The position numbers and the translations under genes were made by a program. Positions 55,689 through 64,000 of a stretch of 64,000 nucleotides of DNA are shown in pieces. The notes below the pieces were generated by a model. The model ran no database searches. It was not told the origin of the DNA and saw nothing but the letters and a program-made list of their open reading frames with translations. The DNA comes from Paenibacillus sp. G2S3. Lineage in GTDB: Bacteria > Bacillota > Bacilli > Paenibacillales > Paenibacillaceae. Position 1 is the stretch's first letter, and each line of letters opens with the position of its first letter. The stretch is taken from positions 1,984,001 through 2,048,000 of the forward strand of contig NZ_CP126095.1 of NCBI RefSeq assembly GCF_030123105.1, read 5' to 3'.

Positions 55689-57113
55689 ATGAAATTATCC
55701 CGAGATTTCCTGTGGGGCGGCGCTATTTCGGCTATCCAGACCGAGGGTGCGCATTTGGAGGATGGCAAAGGTCTATCCAATTTCGATGTTCTGCCCATGA
55801 ATGACCGTCGTTTGAAAGACGTAATGATGGACGAAGATAATATTTTTACAGAAGAGGGCCAACATTATCCGAGCCATACGGGGATTCATTTCCGAGAACA
55901 TTACAAAGAGGATATCGCCATGCTGGCGGAAATGGGCATCAATGCCTTCCGATTCTCCATCTCTTGGCCGCGACTATTCCCGAATGGGGATGAAGCTACT
56001 GCGCTGGAGACAGGCCTCGCATTTTATGAGAGCATTTTGGACGAGCTAGAGAAACACAACATTGAGCCAGTGATTACTATCAGTCACTTTGACTTGCCGA
56101 TGCATTTAGTTGAGCATTACGGGGGCTGGGCGAACCGCCAAGTGGTTGGTTTTTACGTCCATTATGCCAAGACGCTGCTCAGCCGATTTGGGCACAGAGT
56201 GAAATATTGGATTCCATTTAATGAGATGAATATGGTCCTGCATATCCCTTTTATAGGAGGGGGCTTAACCTTTACAGCGGCTGAGAACAAGCAGGAGAAA
56301 AAATATCAGGCTGCGCATCATCAGCTTCTGGCTAACGCTCTGACTGTGGAAGCGGGCAAGCAAATGGTTCCTGGTATCCAGTTTGGCTGTATGCTAGCGG
56401 CTGGCAAGACATATCCATATACATGTAAGCCGGAGGATGTATTCGCTTCTCTGGAAAGTGACAAACATACACTATTCTTCTCCGATGTGCAGGTATACGG
56501 TAAATATCCAAATTATATCGCACCGTATTTTGCCAAGCACAAGATCAACATTCACACGGAACCGGAAGATTTCGAAATTCTGAAGAACAATACAGTAGAT
56601 TTTGTCTCCTTCAGCTATTACTCAAGCGCTTGTACGGCAGCATCTACGGAAGGACTGGAGACTCGTCGTACGAATGGTTTTGAGACGGTAAAAAATCCTT
56701 ATCTACCACCTAGTGGAAGTGTCTGGCAAATAGATCCGATTGGACTTCGTATAACAATGAATCAATTATATGATCGTTACCGGATTCCGTTGTTTATCGT
56801 CGAGAATGGCCTTGGAATCGCTGATGAACCGGATGAGAACTTTCATGTTCAAGATGATTACCGGATTGAATACCTGTCCGATCACTTACGCAACATGAAG
56901 GATGCTGTGGAACAGGACGGAGTAGAGCTAATTGGCTATATGTCATGGGGCAGCATCGACTTGGTCAGTGTAAGTGAGGGCAAAATGTCCAAACGTTACG
57001 GATATATTTATGTGGACGCTGATGACTACGGCAAAGGTACTTTTAAACGGTATAAAAAAGCCAGTTATCACTGGTATAAAAAGGTGATTGAATCAGGCGG
57101 CGAGTGCCTCTAA
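55689..57113 (+). CDS. GH1 6-phospho-beta-glucosidase
   Basis: A cytoplasmic retaining glycosidase, 474 residues, that hydrolyses phosphorylated beta-glucosides delivered by the PTS. N-terminal FLWGGAISAIQTEGA; acid/base Glu in WIPFNEMN (about 177); nucleophile Glu in FIVENGLG (about 370); and KMSKRYGYIYVD near the C-terminus, the phosphate-binding Ser-Lys-Tyr pattern of 6-phospho-beta-glucosidases. TTGGAGG precedes the ATG. The PTS permease gene follows 99 bp later. Confidence 0.93.
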   Translation: MKLSRDFLWGGAISAIQTEGAHLEDGKGLSNFDVLPMNDRRLKDVMMDEDNIFTEEGQHYPSHTGIHFREHYKEDIAMLAEMGINAFRFSISWPRLFPNGDEATALETGLAFYESILDELEKHNIEPVITISHFDLPMHLVEHYGGWANRQVVGFYVHYAKTLLSRFGHRVKYWIPFNEMNMVLHIPFIGGGLTFTAAENKQEKKYQAAHHQLLANALTVEAGKQMVPGIQFGCMLAAGKTYPYTCKPEDVFASLESDKHTLFFSDVQVYGKYPNYIAPYFAKHKINIHTEPEDFEILKNNTVDFVSFSYYSSACTAASTEGLETRRTNGFETVKNPYLPPSGSVWQIDPIGLRITMNQLYDRYRIPLFIVENGLGIADEPDENFHVQDDYRIEYLSDHLRNMKDAVEQDGVELIGYMSWGSIDLVSVSEGKMSKRYGYIYVDADDYGKGTFKRYKKASYHWYKKVIESGGECL

Positions 57114-57212
57114 AGAGGTGTCTGTAAACGGAAGCGGCATCCTCTGGAAGAGGACTTGCGGCTCCGTTATTTTCCAAGCGCTCGAATGAAAACGGTTAAA
57201 GGGGAAGAGCAT

Positions 57213-59141
57213 ATGAAAAAAGACTACAAACAAATTGCTGAACAAATCATACATCAGGTCGGTGGGAAGGGAAATATCATTGATCTGGAACATTGCATGA
57301 CTCGCTTGCGGTTCCGTTTAAAAGACAATGATAAAGCCGACAAGGAACAGTTGAACCGGATGGAAGCGGTAGCGGGGGTGAACGTAACGTCCGACCAATA
57401 TCAGGTTATTATCGGCAATGAAGTAAATGCTGTTTATAAAGAAATTATTGATCTTAATGTGCAGAGTGCTGATGACAGCGGTTCTGGTAAGCCTTCGGGG
57501 AACGGCAAAGCCAAGGGAGTCTTTGGCCGGATCATTGATACGATTACCGGTTGTATGACACCAATGATTCCGGCGTTAACGGCTGCAGGGATGATTAAGG
57601 TCATTCTGTCACTGTTGACGACCTTCGATCTGATGTCTCCAGAAGCAGACACCTATCGAATCTTGGATATTATCGGGGATGCTGCATTCTATTTCATGCC
57701 TATTCTGTTAGCGGTTAGTGCTTCCCGGAAATTCAGAGTCAATACTTCGGTCGCAGTTATCGTCGCTGGTGTTCTACTCCATCCTAATTTCTCTTCCTGG
57801 GTGGCTTCCAAGGATCCGATATCTTTCCTGGGGATGACGGTACCGTCTGTCATTTATGCCGCCTCAGTCATTCCTGTCCTGCTGACAGTATGGATGATGT
57901 CCTATATTGAGAAATATATAGATCGAATCGTTCCGAATATGCTGAAAATTCTGTTGAATCCAACGCTGCTGCTGCTGATCAGCGCACCTTTGGCCCTAAT
58001 TGTTGTTGGACCGCTGGGGAATTATGCCGGACAAGGACTGGCTTATGTGATTGAATTGATGCAAGGTACGCTCGGTTTTGTCATGGTGGCTCTTCTCGCC
58101 GCAGCATTCCCGTTCATTGTTATGACCGGGATGCACCATGCGCTCACACCGATTTTTATCTCTGCCTTCGCAGCCACGGGGCAGGAAGCCCTAATTCTGG
58201 TGGCTCAGGTCTGTGCGAACCTTGCTCAGGGTGGTGCTACACTGGCAGTTGCCATTCGCTCTAAGAGCAAATCGATGAAGCAGCTTGCATCGGCTTCATG
58301 GATTTCTTCTACAATGGGCATCACAGAACCAGCCCTGTATGGTGTAACCTTGAAGTTGAAGAAGCCAATGATTGCCGCTGCCATCTCAGCGGGCATCGCG
58401 GGCTGCTTCGCCGGGATTGTACATGTTACCTTGTATGTACCACAGAACAACCTTATGGCTCTGCTTGCTTTTTCTGGTGAGAGGGGAACTTCAAACATAA
58501 TATACGGTGTGATTATGATGGTTATTTCCTTTGTCGCCGCATTTCTATTGTGCCTCATGCTCGGTTTCAAAGATGTTGAGGACGATAAGCTGGTATCAGC
58601 TTCAGCTTCGGAGTCCGGTGACAAGCCCGTGCAGGATTGGGTAAACAATGAAGCAACCCTCAGTGCTGACGAAACAGAAAAGGTTAATGCTACATTGTTG
58701 TCCAGTCCAATGACAGGTAGCGTATTGCCGCTCTCAGCCGTACCGGATGAGGCGTTTGCAAGTGGGGCGATGGGCAAAGGACTGGCGCTTGAGCCTTCTT
58801 TAGGGCAGGTAGCTTCGCCTATTGGCGGTACAGTTGCTACCCTGGCTAAATCGAAGCATGCTATCGCCATTGTTGGGCATGAGGGTACAGAAGTACTGAT
58901 TCATGTGGGGATAGATACGGTTAAGCTGAAAGGTAAATACTTCAATCCTCTGGTTCAGCCGGGTGACACGGTGAAGGCAGGCGAGATCTTGATGGAAGTT
59001 GATCTGGAAAGCATCCGCCGTGAAGGCTTTAGCATTATTACACCGATCATCATTACGAATACGACTGAAACGACAGAAGTCATCAATCAGGCGGGTACTT
59101 CTGTGAAGATAAACGAAAAGTTGGCCTTGATTACACGTTAA
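57213..59141 (+). CDS. PTS beta-glucoside transporter subunit EIIBCA
   Basis: A 642-residue membrane permease that imports and phosphorylates beta-glucosides. Order: EIIB (phospho-Cys28 in IDLEHCMTRLRFRL), EIIC (about 110-450; MTGMHHALTPIFISAFAATG), a linker, and EIIA (about 490-642; phospho-His in GTEVLIHVGIDTVKLKG). The ATG at 57213 follows AAAGGGGAAGAG and gives a normal EIIB start; the longer frame from 57156 is unlikely. The GH1 enzyme upstream cleaves its product. No BglG-type antiterminator gene is linked, so control is probably by the AraC protein. Confidence 0.93.
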   Translation: MKKDYKQIAEQIIHQVGGKGNIIDLEHCMTRLRFRLKDNDKADKEQLNRMEAVAGVNVTSDQYQVIIGNEVNAVYKEIIDLNVQSADDSGSGKPSGNGKAKGVFGRIIDTITGCMTPMIPALTAAGMIKVILSLLTTFDLMSPEADTYRILDIIGDAAFYFMPILLAVSASRKFRVNTSVAVIVAGVLLHPNFSSWVASKDPISFLGMTVPSVIYAASVIPVLLTVWMMSYIEKYIDRIVPNMLKILLNPTLLLLISAPLALIVVGPLGNYAGQGLAYVIELMQGTLGFVMVALLAAAFPFIVMTGMHHALTPIFISAFAATGQEALILVAQVCANLAQGGATLAVAIRSKSKSMKQLASASWISSTMGITEPALYGVTLKLKKPMIAAAISAGIAGCFAGIVHVTLYVPQNNLMALLAFSGERGTSNIIYGVIMMVISFVAAFLLCLMLGFKDVEDDKLVSASASESGDKPVQDWVNNEATLSADETEKVNATLLSSPMTGSVLPLSAVPDEAFASGAMGKGLALEPSLGQVASPIGGTVATLAKSKHAIAIVGHEGTEVLIHVGIDTVKLKGKYFNPLVQPGDTVKAGEILMEVDLESIRREGFSIITPIIITNTTETTEVINQAGTSVKINEKLALITR

Positions 59142-59156
59142 TATTAGGAAGTGATA

Positions 59157-59192
59157 GGGCCGATCCGGTTTTTAAGGATCGGCTCTTGCTGT
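59157..59192 (+). terminator. Probable terminator of the PTS gene
   Basis: A GGCCGATCC/GGATCGGCT stem (59157-59166 with 59176-59185, one G-T pair) is followed by CTTGCTGTTT. The T tract is weak. Confidence 0.6.
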
Positions 59193-59392
59193 TTCAGGAT
59201 TTGAACCTTGGGGTGATCTTTTAGCTGTATAAAGTACAACTATGGAGGAGGCCTGCACAGTTACGACCAATCTAACTTTACATAACCTGCCGAGTGGGAT
59301 CATACGCAGATCTACGGAGATCGTCTAATAGACAGCCGGATGAGATTTTTGTATCCTTAAATTAACAAATGTTAGAAAATGGGGGTGTAAGA

Positions 59393-59731
59393 ATGAGAAG
59401 CAAACGTAAATTTATAGCTTTGTTATTTATTGCTTTGATAGTTATACTTTCAGCCTGCAATCATAGTAAACCTGCAATGTTGTCCATGAGTGAGTTGCGT
59501 GACTTAGCCCAAAAAGGCGAGGAGTTAACCTGGAAGGATTTTGATGCCTATTTTTTTGAAGAGGTTGGCTCAGGTCTACACATCCGTAAATATGAAATCG
59601 ATAATGACTATTATGTACTCGTGGGTGGCGGGAGTATAGACTTAACTCCTATGTATATAAATCTTGTCAAAAGTAACGAAGAGAAGATCGATATCCGTTA
59701 TGATGACATCGATCCTTTTATCCTCGATTAA
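59393..59731 (+). CDS. Small lipoprotein, function unknown
   Basis: A 112-residue predicted lipoprotein with lipobox LSAC (Cys near residue 21). The mature part is acidic (MSELRDLAQKGEELTWKDF, then YYVLVGGGSIDLTPMYINLV) and is not a family I recognise. The ATG at 59393 is 6-8 bases after GGGGGTG; the in-frame ATG at 59369 is rejected because it has no ribosome site and would spoil the signal peptide. It stands alone between the PTS gene and a convergent Crp/Fnr gene. Confidence 0.7.
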   Translation: MRSKRKFIALLFIALIVILSACNHSKPAMLSMSELRDLAQKGEELTWKDFDAYFFEEVGSGLHIRKYEIDNDYYVLVGGGSIDLTPMYINLVKSNEEKIDIRYDDIDPFILD

Positions 59732-59772
59732 GCAGTTACCCTAGCTAATTGATGGAATTACTAACTGCGCTC

Positions 59773-60462
59773 CTACTCATACCGTATTCCGTTAGACATT
59801 TCATCCAAACGCTCCCAATTGAGCACGACAATTTCTTGCTTAACTTTATATAAGATCTCCATCTCGGTGAGCCGCTGAATGACACGGTTTAAATGTCGGG
59901 GTGTAGTCCCAATTAACGAGGCTATATCTGGGATATAGGGCGTTTGAATTTCTTTTCCAAATTCCCGTTGAAGCTGTATCGTTAATAAATAACTTGCGAG
60001 TCGTTCCTCTACAGCGCCTAGTAAGTTTGTTCTTGATGCGGATGTGCAGGTTAGAAGTTTGTAAGAAAGATGTTTCAGCAATAAGTCTTTAAAGCTGTGG
60101 TTATCCATTAGGTCGGACTCAACCTTTTGTTTCGGGATGAATAAGAGGGTAGTTTGATGTACCGCTTCCACTTGGGATTGGACTACAACCTCTTGCACGA
60201 ACTCAATATCTCCGAATAAAGACAAGGGTGAGCAGAAACGTAATAACAAGGATTTCCCCGTTCCCACACTGGAAGAAATCTTAGTTCGCCCCTCCACTTG
60301 AAAATAAATTCCGTCCAGCTCATCGCCCTCACGCAAAATGATTTCATTCTGCGCATAGATACGTAACTGGATAAAAGCATGTTTTGACGTCGTGAATACT
60401 TGATCTAGATTATTTTGTGTAATGTAATGTGCTATAAGATTTGGATCTTGAATAGTTTTCAT
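59773..60462 (-). CDS. Crp/Fnr family regulator (YeiL-like)
   Basis: A 229-residue transcription factor. N-terminal cyclic-nucleotide-binding-type domain (about 20-145; EIILREGDELDGIYFQVEGR), a dimer helix and a C-terminal winged helix with IPDIASLIGTTPRHLNRVIQ. It has no Fnr-type Cys cluster at its N-terminus, so oxygen sensing through Fe-S is unlikely. It resembles the YeiL branch. It diverges from the HAD gene over 79 bp and probably regulates it, itself, or both. Confidence 0.85.
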   Translation of the reverse strand: MKTIQDPNLIAHYITQNNLDQVFTTSKHAFIQLRIYAQNEIILREGDELDGIYFQVEGRTKISSSVGTGKSLLLRFCSPLSLFGDIEFVQEVVVQSQVEAVHQTTLLFIPKQKVESDLMDNHSFKDLLLKHLSYKLLTCTSASRTNLLGAVEERLASYLLTIQLQREFGKEIQTPYIPDIASLIGTTPRHLNRVIQRLTEMEILYKVKQEIVVLNWERLDEMSNGIRYE

Positions 60463-60541
60463 TGCTTACTCCTTTTTGGACATCGGTCCTTTCCATTATA
60501 TATGATCTCGTTAATATAGTGAAAAGGGGAGGTTATAGACT

Positions 60542-61294
60542 ATGAAATTTATTTTTGATTTAGATGGAACGATCTGTTTTAGCGGTAAACCTTTGAGTGA
60601 ACGAATCGTACAAGCCTTGGATGCACTTATTGAAAAAGGACATGAGGTTATTTTTGCGTCAGCCCGGCCTATTCGTGATTTATTACCTGTGTTACCGTCC
60701 CATATGCATCATTTTCCAATGGTTGGCGGTAATGGTGCGTTTATTGCAAAGGGCGGAGAGGTTGTTTCGACAATACATTTTGACCCCCAAACTTCGGAGA
60801 GTATCTTAAAGTTAATCGAAGAATTTGATGCTGCTTATTTGATTGATAGTCACTGGGATTATTCATATTCGGGTTCTGATGATCATCCGATTCGTAGAAA
60901 TGTAGATCCAGAACAACGCGCCAAAAATGTTACTCCATCTGAGCTAGATGAGCTTGCGAAAGTAGTTATTTTGAGTAGTGTAAACGGGGAACAGTTATTA
61001 GATCAGCTACATAAACTACCTGTTATGATATATAGACATGGTCAAGAGGACATTATTGATATTAGCCCTAAAGGCGTAAATAAATGGACAGGACTACAAC
61101 AATTGGGCCTAGAAACGCAGCGATTCATTGCTTTTGGCAACGATGCTAACGACATAGAAATGTTTAGACATTCCGCTCATTCGGTTTGTGTTGGAGAACA
61201 CACAGAGCTTGGCGAATTGGCAACGGAAAAGGTGAGCAACGAAGAGGAGCAAATTGTTAAAAAAATGCTGGAGTTGATGGGTGGGCTGCAATAG
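60542..61294 (+). CDS. HAD superfamily phosphatase (Cof/HAD-IIB type)
   Basis: A 250-residue cytoplasmic hydrolase. Motif I FDLDGTICFSGKP (nucleophile Asp near residue 5), motif II SAR in FASARPIRDLL, a cap domain from about 80 to 185, and motif IV FGNDANDIEMFRHS. Members dephosphorylate sugar phosphates or flavin intermediates; the substrate is unknown. GGGGAGG precedes the ATG. It is divergent from the Crp/Fnr gene. Confidence 0.88.
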   Translation: MKFIFDLDGTICFSGKPLSERIVQALDALIEKGHEVIFASARPIRDLLPVLPSHMHHFPMVGGNGAFIAKGGEVVSTIHFDPQTSESILKLIEEFDAAYLIDSHWDYSYSGSDDHPIRRNVDPEQRAKNVTPSELDELAKVVILSSVNGEQLLDQLHKLPVMIYRHGQEDIIDISPKGVNKWTGLQQLGLETQRFIAFGNDANDIEMFRHSAHSVCVGEHTELGELATEKVSNEEEQIVKKMLELMGGLQ

Positions 61295-61386
61295 GTGGCT
61301 TGGCGGTAATCGTTAGAGCAGATGCCATTGTTGCGTGAATCATACGTGCGAATTGTATGAATTTAATTACGCCTGACTTATGTTGC

Positions 61387-61564
61387 CGGACAGTATGGTC
61401 GCTATTTCGGGATCTAGCCTCTTTTGGCGGGAGGTTCGGACTCAGGGGGCGTTATCTGGTCCCAAAGCAGCTATTTATGAACAAAAACAACCCAATAACG
61501 CCTCTGGAGTCCGAAAATCTTCATATTCGCCTGTTTTTGAGCAAATAAGGTCATCTGAGTCCGA
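61387..61564. repeat. Fourth copy of the 178-bp nested palindromic element
   Basis: This copy is exactly 178 bp and aligns to the copy at 9438-9615 without a gap. It keeps CGGAC at positions 1 and 51, CCAAT at 106-110, GTCCGA at 123-128, AAGGT at 161-165 and GAGTCCGA at the end. The middle of the element has diverged. It lies between convergent genes (HAD and MFS), ahead of their shared terminator. Bases 61295-61386 before it hold nothing I can identify. Confidence 0.85.
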
Positions 61565-61620
61565 TGGTGATCATGAACAGCGTTCGGAACAGTCTGGATC
61601 GGGAAGTTCTATGGTCCATT

Positions 61621-61654
61621 AAAAACCTGCCGATTAAATCGACAGGTTTTTTAA
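61621..61654. terminator. Bidirectional terminator
   Basis: A stem AAAAACCTGCCGA/TCGACAGGTTTTT with one mismatch is flanked by A and T runs, between the convergent HAD (+) and MFS (-) genes. Confidence 0.85.
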
Positions 61655-61669
61655 GTAATATAGATGAGG

Positions 61670-62908
61670 TTAGATAAGTTCTTGGCGGCGATGTAAATAA
61701 CGATATAGCACACAACCTGATATCGCACATATTGCTGCACATAATCCGATAAAACCATAGCCAGCTTGAAGTCCGCGTAGCAAGCCTATTTGTGTCTCCG
61801 CACCGTAAAGCTTTTTTACACCTTCGATGACTGCTCCTATAGCATAGTTGCCGATTACGCTGCCCACTCCCATTAACGTGACTGTAAATGTGATGGCGGT
61901 ATCGCTACCATGGGGATATCTCTTTGCGATAAAAGCCATAACCGTAGGATAAATCATTGCAATCCCGATGCCTGCTGCGGCGAATAGAAAGGCGAGCTTT
62001 TCTCCACCCAAAATAGCGGCAAATGTGCACAGGGCAGAGAAGGCTGAAAATATGATAAGCGATAGGTTGAATCCAATTTTATCTGTAACCGGCCCCAGCA
62101 GGAGCCTTGCTAACGAGAAGCAGAGAAAGAAGGTGGACAACATCCCAGAAGCTGTAACCGTATCCCATTTGTATGCTTTTTCAAGGAAATTTACGAGCCA
62201 TCCGCCTACGGCAAGCTCCGATACTACTCCGAAGGACAGGATAAGGACCATTAGCCATAAAGCTGGATCACGGACTAACGATTTTAATGAAATTCGGTCC
62301 TCATGCGGAAGATCGTCACCCGGAAACGTACTCCGTAAGGCAAACAGAATAGGTAGCAGAGCTAAACTAAGCATTATTAAATACATTCCGCGCCAATCAA
62401 GAGTATGACCGAATACACTTACAGTCATTAGCCCTGTTGCCAGCAGTGGGGCTAACGTGGAACTAAATCCGTAAAAGAAATGGGATAAGTTCATCATGGT
62501 CCCGGTATTTTTAATAAAAATACGTGCTCCCAGAATGGCGAGTCCAATCTCAAGCATTCCGTTTCCGATATACATCAGGAAGTATGAAGCCGAGAAGAGG
62601 GGATAGCTATGGGAAATGTAAATTAGAACGCCAGAGAATATCATGGATGCGAAAGCAATAATACTGACAGCCTTGATCCCCCACTTACGAACCAATATAG
62701 CTGTAAAGGAACAGGCGATCAAATAACCTAGTGCATTTAAGGATAAAAGGGTACCTAGCTGCTTTTCATCTAGGCTGAAGTCAAACTGAATTCTGGGAAT
62801 GGCTGGCCCTTTAATATTTTCTGATATTCCAAACACAATAAAACCCAAGAAGATCGTTGCCAATTGCATGGCATAAACCTTGTTAAATCCGCCAAAGCGC
62901 TTTTTCAA
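61670..62908 (-). CDS. MFS transporter (FucP-like sugar permease type)
   Basis: A 412-residue membrane transporter with 12 predicted helices. N-terminal FLGFIVFGISENIKGPAIPR resembles FucP/Bsp-type MFS proteins, with a central loop near 190-205 and TAITFTVTLMGVGSVIG in the second half. It starts with TTG at 62908 after CTGGAGG. It follows the acetyltransferase gene by 27 bp and a ROK gene further upstream, so a sugar or sugar-derivative role is likely. The substrate is unknown. Confidence 0.85.
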   Translation of the reverse strand: MKKRFGGFNKVYAMQLATIFLGFIVFGISENIKGPAIPRIQFDFSLDEKQLGTLLSLNALGYLIACSFTAILVRKWGIKAVSIIAFASMIFSGVLIYISHSYPLFSASYFLMYIGNGMLEIGLAILGARIFIKNTGTMMNLSHFFYGFSSTLAPLLATGLMTVSVFGHTLDWRGMYLIMLSLALLPILFALRSTFPGDDLPHEDRISLKSLVRDPALWLMVLILSFGVVSELAVGGWLVNFLEKAYKWDTVTASGMLSTFFLCFSLARLLLGPVTDKIGFNLSLIIFSAFSALCTFAAILGGEKLAFLFAAAGIGIAMIYPTVMAFIAKRYPHGSDTAITFTVTLMGVGSVIGNYAIGAVIEGVKKLYGAETQIGLLRGLQAGYGFIGLCAAICAISGCVLYRYLHRRQELI

Positions 62909-62935
62909 CGTGAGAACCTCCAGGATCGGGTATCT

Positions 62936-63553
62936 TTATTGCTCGATGTCTCTGTAGTATTCTTCTTTAAGCTTTTCCCAGTGTTGTTTATCTTCATCAG
63001 TAATTTCTCTTAGCACTCTGCAAGGATTCCCGACCGCAATTACATTGTCAGGGATATCTTTAGTCACGACGGAGCCTGCGCCGATGATTACATTGTTGCC
63101 GATATTTACTCCAGGGTTGATTACGGCATTTCCGCCAACCCACACATTGTTTCCAATAGTAATCGGTGTACCGAATTCGAGCAGACTAATACGAACGTCC
63201 GCATCGATGGGATGTCCAGCGGTATATACACTTACTCGGGGTCCAAAGAGAACATTCTCACCTATGGTTACTTTTGCTACGTCCAGGATAATGCAGTCGA
63301 AATTAGCATAAAAGTTATTGCCAACGGTAATATTGCTGCCATAATCACAACGGAAAGGCGGCTCAATATACAACGATTCTCCCGTAGACTCGAATAATTG
63401 CTTAAGTAATTCTACTCTATATTCGCCTTGTTCTTCCGTCGTATTGTTAAATAAACGGGTGAGCATTCTGGATCTTTTGTTATCTTTAGCTAATTCTTCT
63501 CCACCAGCCATGTATAGCTTTCCTGCAATCATATTCTCTTTGTTAGTTGCCAT
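62936..63553 (-). CDS. Sugar O-acetyltransferase (maltose/galactoside type)
   Basis: A 205-residue left-handed beta-helix enzyme that transfers acetyl from acetyl-CoA to sugars. N-terminal Maa domain (KENMIAGKLYMAGGEELAKD), hexapeptide repeats from about 75 to 175, catalytic His in YTAGHPID (about 115), and GNVWVGGNAVI-like and GAGSVVTKDIPDN segments. AGGAGG precedes the ATG. It lies between the ROK and MFS genes on the minus strand. Confidence 0.93.
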   Translation of the reverse strand: MATNKENMIAGKLYMAGGEELAKDNKRSRMLTRLFNNTTEEQGEYRVELLKQLFESTGESLYIEPPFRCDYGSNITVGNNFYANFDCIILDVAKVTIGENVLFGPRVSVYTAGHPIDADVRISLLEFGTPITIGNNVWVGGNAVINPGVNIGNNVIIGAGSVVTKDIPDNVIAVGNPCRVLREITDEDKQHWEKLKEEYYRDIEQ

Positions 63554-63619
63554 TCGTAATTCCTCCTGATGTTCTTGTTTGTTTTAAATTCATGATGCAA
63601 ATGCTAGCTTAATAAAAAA

Positions 63620-64000
63620 TTACCGGCGCTTTTCAACCAGTTGCAACGAATAGGTCAAGCTTTCTAGCGTGATCGCAATTAATCCGTTCATGTAATAATC
63701 ATCAGGGTGATCCAGCACAATTAGGTGAGGCATATGCTCCTCTGGAATGAATTCCAGACAACTTTGATAGATATGTGGCACATCCTCTTGTCTAACTTGT
63801 TCGCCTGTGAGCGCTATCGTCTCAGGGTTGATGACTGCCGTTAATGAGGAGATGGCATGAGCTGCCAATGGGATAAACGTTTCCGTCTGACCCAAACGAA
63901 TGAATTGCTCCTCACGCGAGATTCCAAACGGTAAAAAAGAGACCTCGCCAGCAAATCTAGTATTGCCTTTGTGAATATGCCCGTCGATCATCATCCCAGC
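63620..64000 (-). CDS. ROK family protein, C-terminal part (cut by right edge)
   Basis: The reading frame stays open to the edge; the last 126 codons are visible. The segment AGMMIDGHIHKGNTRFAGE resembles the ROK-family sequence after the ATP/sugar site (GAGIIIDG...GAAGE). Later residues form the C-terminal lobe (ISSLTAVINPETIALTG). Whether it is a glucokinase-like kinase or a NagC/XylR-type repressor cannot be told because the N-terminus is outside. It is upstream of the acetyltransferase and MFS genes, so it could regulate them. Confidence 0.75.
   Translation of the reverse strand, partial: AGMMIDGHIHKGNTRFAGEVSFLPFGISREEQFIRLGQTETFIPLAAHAISSLTAVINPETIALTGEQVRQEDVPHIYQSCLEFIPEEHMPHLIVLDHPDDYYMNGLIAITLESLTYSLQLVEKRR

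Noticed and set aside
57114..57212. BglG/LicT antiterminator target between the GH1 and PTS genes
   Set aside because: There is an imperfect hairpin but no recognisable RAT sequence, no T run and no antiterminator gene nearby.
62888..62905. AAAGCGCTTT palindrome at the MFS gene start as a cre site
   Set aside because: It lies within the first codons (Lys-Lys-Arg-Phe) and only the core matches.

Overview
The window looks like a chromosomal segment of a spore-forming, low-to-mid GC Firmicute, most likely Paenibacillus. The evidence is a sporulation set (yhbH, cotJA-cotJB-cotJC), a SufCDSUB operon in Bacillus order, YunC, YunD and YfkAB homologues, several AraC-type sugar regulators, many TTG/GTG starts placed behind strong AGGAGG ribosome sites, and carbohydrate clusters throughout. 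No rRNA, tRNA, CRISPR array, phage or transposase was seen.

Layout. 1-8.5 kb: a maltodextrin-type ABC importer (malE cut by the left edge, malF, malG), a chemoreceptor, an AraC regulator and a GH4 glycosidase. 8.5-9.7 kb: a non-coding stretch with a decayed gene tail and a 291-bp tandem array of a 178-bp nested palindrome; a fourth copy lies at 61.4 kb. 9.75-20.3 kb, minus strand: yhbH, a giant DUF11-repeat protein split into two ORFs by what looks like a frameshift, and a small methyltransferase. 20.5-24 kb: small lipoprotein and membrane genes, yunC and dps. 24-29.5 kb: sufCDSUB behind a promoter overlapped by Fur-like and PerR-like boxes. 29.8-33.5 kb: a heterodimeric ABC exporter. 33.5-40 kb: a small unknown gene, a palindrome cluster, an HD-GYP protein with a broken HD motif, a MoaD-MoaE fusion, yunD, uppP and an intact HD-GYP protein. 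40-47.3 kb: yfkAB, a CorC/HlyC-type protein, a two-component system, pssA, DedA and an AI-2E family protein. 47.5-48.6 kb: cotJABC. 48.8-50.5 kb: an MmcQ-like protein and a MATE exporter. 50.6-54.5 kb: beta-phosphoglucomutase and a GH65 phosphorylase, divergent from an AraC regulator. 54.7-59.1 kb: an AraC regulator, a GH1 6-phospho-beta-glucosidase and a beta-glucoside PTS permease. 59.4-64 kb: a lipoprotein, a Crp/Fnr regulator divergent from a HAD phosphatase, then a minus-strand set of ROK protein (cut by the right edge), sugar acetyltransferase and MFS transporter.

How it works together. Most genes serve sugar uptake and breakdown: ABC import plus GH4, phosphorolysis plus phosphoglucomutase, and PTS plus 6-phospho-glucosidase, each with a local regulator. 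The suf operon makes Fe-S clusters and appears tuned to iron and peroxide. The most unusual items are the 178-bp palindromic element, whose four copies keep exact spacing and all lie between convergent genes, the split DUF11 protein, and the Fur/PerR-like suf promoter. Start sites were chosen by ribosome-binding-site spacing where several were possible.
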